In this document: in pieces, positions 8,449 through 20,563 of the stretch
Layout: the number at the start of each line of letters is the position of its first letter
Position numbering within the stretch: the first letter of the stretch is position 1
NCBI GenBank assembly: GCA_009731375.1
Contig: BJOX01000375.1
Span: 171,240 to 194,916 of the forward strand
Length of the DNA: 23,677 nucleotides
Source: Paulinella micropora
Taxonomy: Eukaryota > Cercozoa > Imbricatea > Euglyphida
Direction: 5' to 3'
Notes under the pieces: model-generated
Told to the model about the DNA's origin: nothing
Databases searched by the model: none
What the model saw: the letters and a program-made list of their open reading frames with translations, nothing else
Position numbers and translations under genes: made by a program

Positions 8449-9614
8449 CCCTGAAAGGGTTGGAGAAGTGGGTTTGGGGGGAGTGGGAAAAATGAAAATT
8501 GTGTATCCCACCCTAAACCCCCCCCCACCCCCCGCATTTTCGCACCCCTGTCGGAATAAATCATGGTTTGTGGGAATGAGAAGGAGTTCGGGGCTCATAT
8601 TTGCAGGGTGGTTGTCCCCAGACTCGATCTCGATTCTGATATAATTTCTTTGGATTTCACGCAAATATTTGCGTTAGGGGAGTGTCCTGAATGCCAAAAT
8701 TCCTTGTTTTTCTTCGCATCCCAGTCGGAATAAATCATGGTTTGTGTGAACCAGGAGGAGTTGCGAGCTCATACTGGCAGGGTGGCTAGCCCCAGACTCG
8801 ATCTTGATGCGTATGTAATTTCTTTTGAATTCACGCAATATTTGCGTTAGGGGAGTGTCCTGAATGCCAAATTTCCTTGTTTTTTTAGCCTTTTTTTTGC
8901 ACCCCTCGTCGGAATAAGTCATGGTTTGTGTGAACCAGGAGGATTTGGGAGCTCATATTGACAGGGTGGTTAGCAGCAGACTCGATCTTGATGCTTGTAT
9001 AATTTTTTTGGAATTCACGTAAATATTTGCGTTAGGGTAGTGTTCTGAATGCCAAATTTCCTTGTTTTTTTGGGAGTACTTGCCGGTGCCTCCGGCAATT
9101 GAACGTACCCTGTCGACGGGGCAGGGGGGTCCGGGGGGCCCTCCCCCCGGAACCCCAGCGCTGTGATTGTACGTACCCGTTCTGGTTGCGGGTGGCACCC
9201 ACACCTGAAAATTGAGTTTTTTTGCGCCACCAGGCGCCCTTTGCGGCACCTCCGGCGATTCAACGTACCCTGTCTCGAAGGGAAATCGGGGGCCCGGGGG
9301 AGCCCTGCGATTGCACGTACCCGTTCTGGTCGCGGGTGGTACCCACACCTGAAAATTGAGGTTTTTTTGCCACCAGGCGCCCTTTGCGGCACCTCCGGCA
9401 ATGCAACTTACCCTGTCGAAGGGAAAGGGGGGGTCCGGGGGAGCCCTGCGATTGTACGTACCCGTTCTGGTCGCGGGTGGCACCCACACATGAAAATTGA
9501 GGTTTTTTCCGGGGGCCCTCCAAAAAGTGATAAGAAGTTGGGCTGCGGGGTTTAGTGCGCTTCGCGAAGCGCACCGGTAAACCATCCTTTCAGGTGTTGG
9601 CGCTGCGCCCCTAG
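8448..9614 (+). mobile_element. HINE-like (Helitron/Helentron-derived) non-autonomous element, locus 2, complete
   Basis: The element runs 1167 bp from TCCCTGAAAGG to CCCCTAG and is flanked by ATT arrays. Deleting it rejoins the two ATT flanks in perfect phase with no target duplication, as expected for Helitron insertion between A and T (or T and T for Helentrons). Subterminal inverted repeats CCTGAAAGG (8450-8458) and CCTTTCAGG (9586-9594) are present. A 20-bp perfect palindrome GTGCGCTTCGCGAAGCGCAC lies at 9555-9574. The interior has three tandem units (ATGs at 8563, 8737 and 8921) followed by a 143-160-bp G/C-rich unit repeated about three times (9080-9510). The structure resembles HINE/pearl elements with an internal tandem core. 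No enzyme is encoded. Confidence 0.7.
8563..8733 (+). CDS. Hypothetical 56-aa ORF in internal unit, locus 2
   Basis: ATG in good context (ATCATGG). It begins MVCGNEKEFGAHICR, contains PRLDLDSDIISLDF and then GECPECQNSLFFF, and stops at the TAA of GAATAAATCATGG. The next unit's ATG (8737) is two codons further on in the same frame. That second unit is broken by a 1-bp deletion and the third (8921) by an ACG-TAA stop. Function unknown; may be fortuitous. Confidence 0.25.
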   Translation: MVCGNEKEFGAHICRVVVPRLDLDSDIISLDFTQIFALGECPECQNSLFFFASQSE

Positions 9615-9621
9615 TTATTAC

Positions 9622-9672
<51 letters not shown>
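9615..9672. repeat. ATT microsatellite, right flank of HINE-like locus 2
   Basis: TTATTACTATT and further ATT units continue the phase of the left flank and then meet the next element at CGGTGGCC. Confidence 0.97.
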
Positions 9673-10349
<677 letters not shown>

Positions 10350-10459
10350 TCCCTGAAAGGTGTTGGTGAAGGGGGTGGGGGGTTTGGGGAGGGGCAAAAT
10401 GAAAATTGTTTCCCCCCCCCCCCCCACCCCGCATTTTCGCACCCCTGTCGGAATAAATC

Positions 10460-10630
10460 ATGGTTTGTCGGAACGAGGAGGAGCTCGGAGCTCATATTTG
10501 CAGGGTGGTTAGCCCCAGACTCGATCTTGATGCTGATATAATTTTTTTGGAATTCACGCAAATATTTGCGTTAGGGGAGTGTCCTGAATGCCAAAATTCC
10601 TTGTTTTTTTTCGCACCCCAATCGGAATAA
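10460..10630 (+). CDS. Hypothetical 56-aa ORF in internal unit, locus 3 copy A
   Basis: ATG in ATCATGG context. It begins MVCRNEEELGAHICR, contains SPRLDLDADIIFLEFTQIF and then GECPECQNSLFFF, and stops at TAA 10628-10630. One ATC codon separates this stop from the next ATG, which lies in the same frame. Same unknown family as the ORF at 8563. Confidence 0.25.
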   Translation: MVCRNEEELGAHICRVVSPRLDLDADIIFLEFTQIFALGECPECQNSLFFFAPQSE

Positions 10631-10633
10631 ATC

Positions 10634-10813
10634 ATGGTTTCTGTGAACCAGGAGGAGTTGGGAGCTTATATTGACAGGGTGGCTAGCCCCAGACTCGATG
10701 TTGATGCTGATATAGTTTTTTTTTTTATTCACGCAAATATTTGCGTTAGGGAGTGTCCTGGATGCCGAAATTCCTGGTTTTTGGGAGTACTTGCCGGTAC
10801 CTCCGGCACTTGA
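10634..10813 (+). CDS. Hypothetical 59-aa ORF in internal unit, locus 3 copy B
   Basis: Begins MVSVNQEELGAYIDRVASPR. A +1 base in the T run (about 10715-10726) shifts the frame, and loss of one G near 10750 restores it, so the ECPGC motif stays in frame. It ends at TGA 10811-10813 after reading into the downstream hairpin module. Confidence 0.22.
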   Translation: MVSVNQEELGAYIDRVASPRLDVDADIVFFFIHANICVRECPGCRNSWFLGVLAGTSGT

Positions 10814-11515
10814 ACGTACCCTGTCGACGGGAAGGGGGGGTCCTCCACCCGGGAACCAAGCCCGGCGATTGTACGTACCCGGTTTGGTCGCGGTCGGCAC
10901 CCTAATCAGAAAATTGAGGTCTTGTGCCACCAGGCGCCCTCCGGCAATTGAACGCACCCTGTGGACGGGGCAAGGGGGGGTCCGGGGGGCCCTCCCCCCG
11001 GAAGGCGATTTTACGTACCCGTTTGGTCGCGGGTGGCACCCACACCAGAAAATTGAGGTCTTGTGCCACCAGGCGCCGTTTGCGCACACCAGAGGCTGTT
11101 AGCGGCTGATATTTGGTGTATCTGACACTTTTTGATGAGCTCTCTTATATAAAAATTGTTTCGCCGGGGGGCATACATACAGGAAAATTGAGTTTTTTGC
11201 GCCACCAGGCGCCGTTGGCGCATACCTGAGGGAGTTTGAGGCTGATGTTTGGTTTACCAGACACCTCTCGGTGCGCTCTCTTGGGAGATAAAAAAGTTTT
11301 GGTGGCGGATGGCACAAAAACCAGAGATTTTAGGTTTTTGTGCCACCAGAGGTTACACTTGCGTTCTGCTGGTACCTGGGCAATTGAACGTACCCTGTCG
11401 ACGGGAAAGGGGGGGGTCCGGGGGGCCCTCCCCCCGGGAACCCCAGCCCGAGGGGGGGGGTGCGCTTCGTTCGCGCACCGCAAACCATCCTTTTCAGGTG
11501 TTGGCGCAGCCCCTA

Positions 11516-11516
<1 letters not shown>

Positions 11517-11580
<64 letters not shown>

Positions 11581-11622
11581 CATCATCATCATCATTATTA
11601 TCATTATTATTATTATTGCCTT
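11517..11622. repeat. ATT/ATC microsatellite, right flank of HINE-like locus 3
   Basis: ATT units then ATC and mixed units up to 11619. Confidence 0.97.
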
Positions 11623-11804
11623 TCTCATTTAAAATGGTTGTATGATTGTATTTATGTATTAGGTACTGGGACTCGTGATGTTGATCTTGTTCTACGTAAT
11701 AAACATCCTCATCACCATCATGATAGGTAAACAAAGTCAGTGAGTAAGAGGAGAGGCAAACAGCAAAAGTTTCGTGATTTTTTTTTCAAATTCCCGGGAA
11801 ATTA
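11623..11804. other. Unique-looking stretch, no gene seen
   Basis: Mixed-composition sequence with an AATAAA at about 11698-11703. There is no supported open frame or promoter. It may be inter-element DNA. Confidence 0.45.
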
Positions 11805-11842
11805 CATATATATATTAATATATGTAAATATATGTATATATG

Positions 11843-11901
<59 letters not shown>

Positions 11902-11935
11902 AGCATTTTCCCCTCCTGTTTATATTTTAGCTCCC

Positions 11936-11973
<38 letters not shown>

Positions 11974-12080
11974 GTGTGTGTGTGTGTATGTGTGTGTATG
12001 TGGGTGTGTATGTGTTGTGCATGTGTAGTGTTTGTGTATATGTGTATGTGTATGTGTATGTGTATGTGTTTGCTGTTGTT
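11805..12080. repeat. TA and GT (TATG) microsatellites
   Basis: TA units run to about 11863, GT to about 11899, then a 40-bp interruption, GT again from about 11937, and TATGTG units at about 12036-12069. Confidence 0.95.
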
Positions 12081-12105
12081 GTACGAGCATGCGCTCATAT
12101 GTTTG

Positions 12106-12496
12106 TTATCCTATCCTATCCTATCCTATCCTAATCCTATCCTATCCTATCCTATCCTATCCTATCCTATCCTATCCCATCCTATCCCATCCCATCCCAA
12201 ACCTCATCCTCATCCCTCATCCCTCATTCCTCATCCCTCATCCCTCATCCCGCATCCTCTATCCTCTATCCCCTATCCCCTATCCCTTTCCTTTTCCTTT
12301 TCCTTGTCCTTGTCCTTTTCCTTTCCCTATTCCTTTCCCTAGCCCTAGCCCTAACCCTATCTCTATCTCTATTCTATTCTATTCTATTCTATTCTATTCT
12401 GTTCTGTTCTGTTCTGTTCTGTTCTATTCTATTCTATTCTATTCTATTCTATTCTATTCTATTCTATTCTATGCTATCCTATCCTATCCTAGCCTA
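12106..12496. repeat. Drifting pentanucleotide array TATCC, CATCC, CTTTTCC, CCCTAG, TTCTA, TTCTG
   Basis: TATCC units (12106-12175) pass into CATCCC and CCTCAT, then CTATCCC, TTTTCC and TTGTCC, four hexamers CCCTAG/CCCTAG/CCCTAA/CCCTAT (12337-12360), TCTCTA, TTCTA, TTCTG (about 12390-12424) and TTCTA again, back to TATCC. Each neighbour differs by one substitution or length change. Confidence 0.95.
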
Positions 12497-12500
12497 CCTG

Positions 12501-12529
12501 TCGTAGTAGTAGCAGAAGTAGTGGTAGTA

Positions 12530-12611
<82 letters not shown>

Positions 12612-12630
12612 CAGTAGTGGTAGCAGTAGT

Positions 12631-12688
<58 letters not shown>

Positions 12689-12706
12689 CAGTAGTAGTAA
12701 TAGTAA

Positions 12707-12755
<49 letters not shown>

Positions 12756-12872
12756 TTTGTAGTAGTACAGTAGTAGTACATACATAAATACATACATAGA
12801 TGCATGCATGCATACCTACATACATACCTACATATGTACATACATACCTAGTAGTAGCAGCAGCAGCAGTAC

Positions 12873-12926
<54 letters not shown>

Positions 12927-12950
12927 CAGTAGTAGTAGTAGTGTAGTAGC

Positions 12951-13004
<54 letters not shown>

Positions 13005-13126
13005 TGTAGTGGTAGTAATAGTAGTAGTAGTAGAAGTAGTAATAGTAGGTAGTAATAGTAGTAGGTAGTAATAGTAGTAGTAGTAGTAGTAGTAGTAGAG
13101 GTAGTAGGTATTAGTAGAGGTAGTAG

Positions 13127-13166
<40 letters not shown>

Positions 13167-13265
13167 AAGTAGTAGTAGTACCAGTACTATAGTAGTAGTA
13201 GTAGTAGTATTAGTAGTAGTAGTAGTAGTAGTAGTAGTAATAGTAGTAGTAGTAGAAGTAGTAGT

Positions 13266-13300
<35 letters not shown>

Positions 13301-13302
13301 TA

Positions 13303-13370
<68 letters not shown>

Positions 13371-13395
13371 ATAGTAGTAGTAGTAGTAGTTGTTG
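12501..13395. repeat. TAG/GTA trinucleotide array interrupted by a CATA block
   Basis: TAG (GTA) units run for most of 900 bases, with CAG and GAA variants. Positions 12776-12850 switch to CATA/CATG/CCTACATA units. Poly-S/V frames (+) and poly-Y/L/T frames (-) are repeat artefacts. Confidence 0.96.
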
Positions 13396-13439
13396 CAGTA
13401 TAGGCGACTATCCAAAGGTATTGTTTTCTTTGTGTGATG

Positions 13440-13444
13440 GTATC

Positions 13445-13506
<62 letters not shown>

Positions 13507-13541
13507 ATCTATCTAATCTATCTAATCTATCTAATCTATCC

Positions 13542-13606
<65 letters not shown>

Positions 13607-13610
13607 TCTA

Positions 13611-13642
<32 letters not shown>

Positions 13643-13653
13643 TCTATCTATCC

Positions 13654-13700
<47 letters not shown>

Positions 13701-13773
13701 CATCCATCCATCCATCCATCCATCCATCTATCTATCCATCCATCCATCCATCCATCCATCCATCCATCCATCC

Positions 13774-13845
<72 letters not shown>
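13440..13845. repeat. CTAT microsatellite with CTAAT, CTGT and CCAT blocks
   Basis: Units are CTAT, with AATCTATCT at about 13503-13538, CTGT at 13575-13590 and 13611-13623, and CCAT runs at 13698-13728 and 13735-13775. Confidence 0.97.
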
Positions 13846-14106
13846 GGTTTATACTAGACTGTCGACAGTCTCGAAACTCCATCTGCTTACTGGGTCCTCT
13901 GTAATGGAGGTGGGAGCTCGTTCTGCAAGGGGCGCTTATGGAACGAGCCCTGGCCCCGCCTGGTACTAGCGAGGTTTGGTATCGCCTGTATCAGTCCCTT
14001 CCGTGCAAACATCACGGCTAGCTGGGCATCGGGTTAAATTTTACCCACAGACTTCCTTGGTTGACGAAATCAGAAGCTCCTTTTTTCTGACATTAGTCGA
14101 TATCTC

Positions 14107-14108
<2 letters not shown>
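13846..14108. repeat. Island A copy 1 (repeat unit flanked by CTAT arrays)
   Basis: Includes a 16-bp perfect palindrome AGACTGTCGACAGTCT (13856-13871). From 13896 (CCTCTGTAATGGAGG) to the CTAT start near 14109, the sequence repeats at 14496-14710 with only a few differences. It ends ...AGTCGATATCTCAT before CTAT, like the GACATCTCAT junction at 1202-1210, which hints at a shared retroelement 3' end. No gene recognised. Confidence 0.85.
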
Positions 14109-14158
<50 letters not shown>

Positions 14159-14495
14159 NNNNNNNNNNNNNNNNNNNNNNNNNNNNNNNNNNNNNNNNNN
14201 NNNNNNNNNNNNNNNNNNNNNNNNNNNNNNNNNNNNNNNNNNNNNNNNNNNNNNNNNNNNNNNNNNNNNNNNNNNNNNNNNNNNNNNNNNNNNNNNNNNN
14301 NNNNNNNNNNNNNNNNNNNNNNNNNNNNNNNNNNNNNNNNNNNNNNNNNNNNNNNNNNNNNNNNNNNNNNNNNNNNNNNNNNNNNNNNNNNNNNNNNNNN
14401 NNNNNNNNNNNNNNNNNNNNNNNNNNNNNNNNNNNNNNNNNNNNNNNNNNNNNNNNNNNNNNNNNNNNNNNNNNNNNNNNNNNNNNNNNNNNNNN
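14109..14495. other. CTAT array (14109-14158) and assembly gap (337 N)
   Basis: CTAT units run into N at 14159-14495. Frames crossing the gap are meaningless. Confidence 0.98.
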
Positions 14496-14710
14496 CCTCT
14501 GTAATGGAGGTGGGAGCTCGTTCTGCAAGGGGCGCTTATGGAACGAGCCCTGGCCCCGCCTGGTACTAGGGAGCTTTGGTATCGCCTGTATCAGTCCCTT
14601 CCGTGCAAACATCACGGCTTAGCTGGGCATCGGGTTAATACTTTACCCACAGACTTCCTTGGTTGACGAAATCAGAAGCTCCTTTTTTCTGACATTAGTC
14701 GATATCTCGT
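14496..14710. repeat. Island A copy 2
   Basis: Begins exactly at the gap edge, 600 bp after copy 1, and is collinear with it apart from small indels (CGGCTAGC/CGGCTTAGC and GTTAAATTTT/GTTAATACTTT) and a few substitutions. Confidence 0.92.
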
Positions 14711-14760
14711 CTATCTATCTATCTATCCATCCATCCATCCATCCATCCATCCATCCATCC

Positions 14761-14808
<48 letters not shown>

Positions 14809-14851
14809 GTGTGCTGTAGTTCCCGGGCAGTTCTATTTAGCCTTCATGTAT
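14711..14851. repeat. CTAT/CCAT array and short spacer
   Basis: CTAT and CCAT units run to about 14808, then a 40-bp unique spacer leads into the first 57-bp island. Confidence 0.93.
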
Positions 14852-15144
<293 letters not shown>

Positions 15145-15198
15145 TTGGTCGTACGCTTTCCTATCGCAGGGTTTTACGCGGCCGTAATCATGTACGTG

Positions 15199-15201
<3 letters not shown>
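15145..15201. repeat. 57-bp island, copy 2
   Basis: TTGGTCGTACGCTTTCCTAT ... GTACGTGATC, flanked on both sides by CTAT units. Length is identical to the other three copies. Confidence 0.95.

Positions 15202-15262
<61 letters not shown>
15202..15262. repeat. CTAT array
   Basis: Clean CTAT units between the second 57-bp island and the unique segment. Confidence 0.97.
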
Positions 15263-15991
<729 letters not shown>

Positions 15992-16045
15992 TTGGTCGTA
16001 CGCTTTCCTATCGCAGGGTTTTACGCGGCCTTAATCATGTACGTG

Positions 16046-16048
<3 letters not shown>
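15992..16048. repeat. 57-bp island, copy 4
   Basis: Differs from copy 2 at one position (CGGCCTTAATC versus CGGCCGTAATC). Confidence 0.95.
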
Positions 16049-16113
<65 letters not shown>

Positions 16114-16132
16114 GTCTGTCTGTCTACCTGTA

Positions 16133-16191
<59 letters not shown>

Positions 16192-16209
16192 ATTTCTATG
16201 TATATATAT
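16049..16209. repeat. CTAT array ending in TA-rich sequence
   Basis: CTAT with a CTGT block (about 16113-16124), passing into TATATATATG directly before the foldback element. Confidence 0.96.
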
Positions 16210-16589
16210 GTTCATCAGACTTGTCTATTCGCTTATGTACCATAAGCGACCGAAGTCACGAAAAGTGACACACATTTCTCAAAAACATATCTTTGTTTCA
16301 TAAAAACACACATGCTCGTTACATTATCACAAACAGAGCCATGGGGAATGAATTTAGACCAAAAAAAACGACAAAAAGGACGTTTTTTTCAAAAACATGT
16401 ACGTAAATAAATGTATGTCCTTTTTGTCGTTTTTTTTGTCTAAATTCATTCCCCATTGGTCTGTTTGTGAAAATGTAACGAACATATGTGTGTTTTTATG
16501 AAACAACGGTATGTTTTTGAGAAATGTCTGTCAGTTTTCGTGATTTTGGTCGCTCATGGTACATAAGCGAATAGACAAGTCTGATGAAC
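16210..16589. mobile_element. 380-bp foldback MITE (near-complete inverted repeat)
   Basis: GTTCATCAGACTTGTCTATT (from 16210) is the exact reverse complement of the right end (to 16589). The arms pair almost throughout, with about 170 bp in each, including GGGGAATGAATTTAGAC / GTCTAAATTCATTCCCC and GTCCTTTTTGTCG near the centre. The loop is about 35 bases around 16384-16420. An 8-bp subterminal hairpin CGCTTATG-TAC-CATAAGCG lies at 16230-16248 in the left arm, with an imperfect counterpart at 16551-16569. There is no coding capacity. Target duplication is unclear because the left flank is TATATA and the right GTGTTAAA; the superfamily is not assigned. Confidence 0.88.
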
Positions 16590-16934
16590 GTGTTAAAAAA
16601 AAAAGAAGAAGAGAAATATGTGTGTTACTATGCGTTACTATGTGTTATTATGTGTTATTATGTGTTATTATGTGTTATTATGTTTGTTGTACCTGTTTTT
16701 GCTTCTGCTCTTGCTTCTTTCTCCAGTTACCTACCATACATGCATATGGTATGGTAGGGGCTTTTTATAGTGGAACCCAACACTAATTTTTTTTTGTTTA
16801 TTTAGTTAATTCTTTGTCTTTTTCTGTAATTTTCGCAAGCTTGCATAATTTCTGAGGTTTTCCCCACCTCAATAAATTTATGAGCACTGAGCTCATCTTC
16901 AACCCCCATGGGTTGGTTTTCAGCTGCGAGCCTC
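16590..16934. other. Unique A/T-rich stretch with a 10-bp minisatellite
   Basis: The decamer TGTGTTATTA occurs six times in tandem at 16621-16680 (the first two copies read TGTGTTACTA and TGCGTTACTA). Downstream there is a 10-bp palindrome GCAAGCTTGC (about 16838-16847) and an AATAAA at 16871-16876. No gene recognised. Confidence 0.6.
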
Positions 16935-18065
<1,131 letters not shown>

Positions 18066-18066
18066 T

Positions 18067-18133
<67 letters not shown>

Positions 18134-18168
18134 GGATAGATAGATAGATGGATAGATAGATAGATAGC
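18066..18168. repeat. GATA microsatellite
   Basis: GATA units with GGAT interruptions. Confidence 0.97.
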
Positions 18169-18345
18169 CAAAAAAGTATAGATATGCATGAGGGTGTGGG
18201 GGTGGGGGGGGGGGGGGGGGGGGGGGGGTNNNNNNNNNNGGGGGGGACGTGACGTTGCCTTAATCTTTGTTACATGCAGGTATGTCTTGTTTGTGGCGCA
18301 ATTTTCGATCGTGTGTTGGTACTGGGGATTTTCTGAAGGTATGAT
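18169..18345. other. G homopolymer, 10-N gap (18230-18239) and short unique spacer
   Basis: A long G run (about 18205-18228) leads to the gap and more G follows. The remaining about 100 bases (18247-18345) show no recognisable feature. Confidence 0.9.
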
Positions 18346-18369
18346 GTTTCTATCTATCTACCTATCTGC

Positions 18370-18422
<53 letters not shown>

Positions 18423-18477
18423 CATCTATCTATCCATCTATCTATCTATCCTTCTATCAATCCATCTATCTATCCAC

Positions 18478-18516
<39 letters not shown>

Positions 18517-18561
18517 CCTACCTACCTATCCATTTATCTATCTACCTATCCATTTATCTAC

Positions 18562-18604
<43 letters not shown>

Positions 18605-18688
18605 CTATCTATCTATCTATCTATCTACCTACCTACCTACCTACCTACCTACCTATCTACCTATCTACCTACCTACCCACCTATCTAC

Positions 18689-18731
<43 letters not shown>

Positions 18732-18764
18732 CCCATCCACCATCCATCCATCTCTGTCTATCTG

Positions 18765-18809
<45 letters not shown>

Positions 18810-18871
18810 TTATCTATTTATCTACCTACCTACCTACCTACCTACCTACCTATGTATCCGTATATCTATCC

Positions 18872-18953
<82 letters not shown>

Positions 18954-18984
18954 ATCTATCTATCTCTCTTTCTTTCTCTCTCTC

Positions 18985-19038
<54 letters not shown>

Positions 19039-19108
19039 CCCTTTCCCTCCCTCCCTCCCTCCCTCCCTCTTTCCCTCCCTCCCCCTCTCCCTCCCTCCCT
19101 CCCTCCCT

Positions 19109-19155
<47 letters not shown>

Positions 19156-19159
19156 TCTC

Positions 19160-19206
<47 letters not shown>

Positions 19207-19264
19207 CCTACCTACCTACCTATCTACCTACCTACCTATCTATCTATCTATCTATCTATCTATT

Positions 19265-19310
<46 letters not shown>

Positions 19311-19350
19311 ATCTATCTATCTAATCTAATCTATCTAATCTATCTATCTA

Positions 19351-19390
<40 letters not shown>

Positions 19391-19416
19391 CTCTCTCTCT
19401 CTCTCTCTCTCCCTCC

Positions 19417-19473
<57 letters not shown>

Positions 19474-19475
19474 AA
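18346..19475. repeat. CTAT/CTAC/TA/CCCT/CT/CTAAT compound microsatellite
   Basis: CTAT units carry CTAC blocks (several between 18515 and 18850, and about 19204-19240), a TA run (18985-19036), CCCT runs (19045-19110), CT runs (19111-19160 and 19389-19430) and CTAAT variants (about 19309-19352). The 378-codon open frame is repeat translation. Confidence 0.97.
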
Positions 19476-19735
19476 CCCTTTTCCCTCCTACCCTGCCTGC
19501 CTATACCTACTCACACATATACACACACCGATACTTGTGTAACTTTTACCCTACTGCTGCCTTTTTATACCTACCTACCTACCTACCCACCTACCCACCT
19601 ACCTGCCTGCCCACCTACCTGCCTGCCCACCTGTCTGCCCACCTGGCTTGCTACCTACCTACCTACCTACCTACCTACCTACCTACTATCTACCTCAACA
19701 ACCACCGACCTTCCAACCAAGCTGTCTGGTGTGCA
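19476..19735. repeat. CTAC/CTGC/CCAC tetranucleotide array with a short unique lead
   Basis: CTAC units (from about 19567) alternate with CTGC and CCAC; about 19476-19566 is unique-looking. Confidence 0.9.
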
Positions 19736-19935
19736 CCATGCGTTTTGGCACGCCCTGTCCCCATAAATCATGGTTTGTGGGAACCAAGAGGAGTTAGGAG
19801 CTCATGTTGACAGGGCGGCTAGCCCTAGACTCGATCTTGAAGCTGATATAATTGTTTTGGAATTCGCGCAAATATTTGGGTTAGGGCAGTGTCCTGAATG
19901 CCAAAATTCCTTGTTTTTCTGGCCTGTTTTTGCAC
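19736..19935 (+). repeat. Solo copy of the HINE-like internal unit
   Basis: Matches the unit of loci 1-3 from the ACGCCCTGTCCCCATAAATC end through ATGGTTTGTG..., GCTAGCCCTAGACTCGATC and CCTGAATGCCAAAATTCC, with scattered substitutions. The TCCCTGAAAGG and CTAG ends are absent, so this is a fragment or an independent satellite-like copy. Confidence 0.88.
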
Positions 19936-19988
19936 AGATGATAGAGGCTACGACTTCTTGCAGTGTATGCGTTCATTCGTCTGGTTGA
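19770..19988 (+). CDS. Hypothetical 72-aa ORF in solo HINE-like unit
   Basis: Begins MVCGNQEELGAHVDRAASPR and contains GQCPECQNSLFF near residue 40-51, in the same frame as the ORFs at 5338, 8563 and 10460. It then reads on into unrelated sequence (tail SCSVCVHSSG) to a stop at 19988. No known family recognised. Confidence 0.25.
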   Translation: MVCGNQEELGAHVDRAASPRLDLEADIIVLEFAQIFGLGQCPECQNSLFFWPVFAQMIEATTSCSVCVHSSG

Positions 19989-20045
19989 GCTTCTTCTTCT
20001 TCTTGCTCGTCTTCTACCATCGCCTCGTGTTACGGTCACTTTCTG
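19936..20045. other. Short unique stretch with CTT units
   Basis: Contains CTTCTTCTTCTTCTTG near 19990. On the minus strand it reads as an R-rich peptide; no family recognised. Confidence 0.4.
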
Positions 20046-20046
20046 T

Positions 20047-20116
<70 letters not shown>

Positions 20117-20132
20117 GGATAGACAGAAAGAC

Positions 20133-20173
<41 letters not shown>

Positions 20174-20174
20174 T
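20046..20174. repeat. GATA microsatellite
   Basis: GATA units with GACA/GAAA variants at about 20120-20137. Confidence 0.97.
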
Positions 20175-20217
20175 ATTTGTAACATGACAGAATAAAGAAA
20201 CGCCATAGATCATACAT

Positions 20218-20229
20218 TTATTATTATTA

Positions 20230-20273
<44 letters not shown>

Positions 20274-20338
20274 GTTATTATTATTATTAATTTATTTTTG
20301 TGTGTGTTTTTTTTGTTTTTTTTTGTTTGTATGTTTGT

Positions 20339-20373
<35 letters not shown>

Positions 20374-20375
20374 GC
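20218..20375. repeat. ATT, T-rich and GTT arrays
   Basis: ATT units to about 20290, then T/TG-rich sequence, then GTT units (about 20338-20375). Confidence 0.96.
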
Positions 20376-20416
20376 AGAGCTATCAGCATACTTAAAAAAC
20401 AACTAGGGCAAGAGGA

Positions 20417-20493
20417 AATACGAAGAAAGAAAAATGGTTCCGAGGCCCCCGATTCGTAAGAGCTCATAAACACACACACACACACAGACACAG

Positions 20494-20563
<70 letters not shown>

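Larger units (their letters stand above)
10350..11516 (+). mobile_element. HINE-like (Helitron/Helentron-derived) non-autonomous element, locus 3, complete
   Basis: Starts TCCCTGAAAGG and ends CCCCTAG within ATT arrays. Length is 1167 bp, the same as locus 2 although the interiors differ. The subterminal repeat near the right end carries one extra T (CCTTTTCAGG, about 11489-11498), preceded by an imperfect hairpin GTGCGC/GCGCAC (11460-11478). The interior holds two tandem units (ATGs 10460 and 10634), the TTGCCGG hairpin module, and the 'GGCGCCGTTTGCGCACACC' and 'TTTGGTGTATCTGACACTT' modules shared with locus 1. Flank phase across the element is preserved. Confidence 0.7.

Noticed and set aside
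12337-12360. CCCTAG/CCCTAG/CCCTAA/CCCTAT hexamers as an interstitial telomere repeat
   Set aside because: Only one unit is a true CCCTAA, and the block is continuous with a drifting TATCC/TTCTA array.
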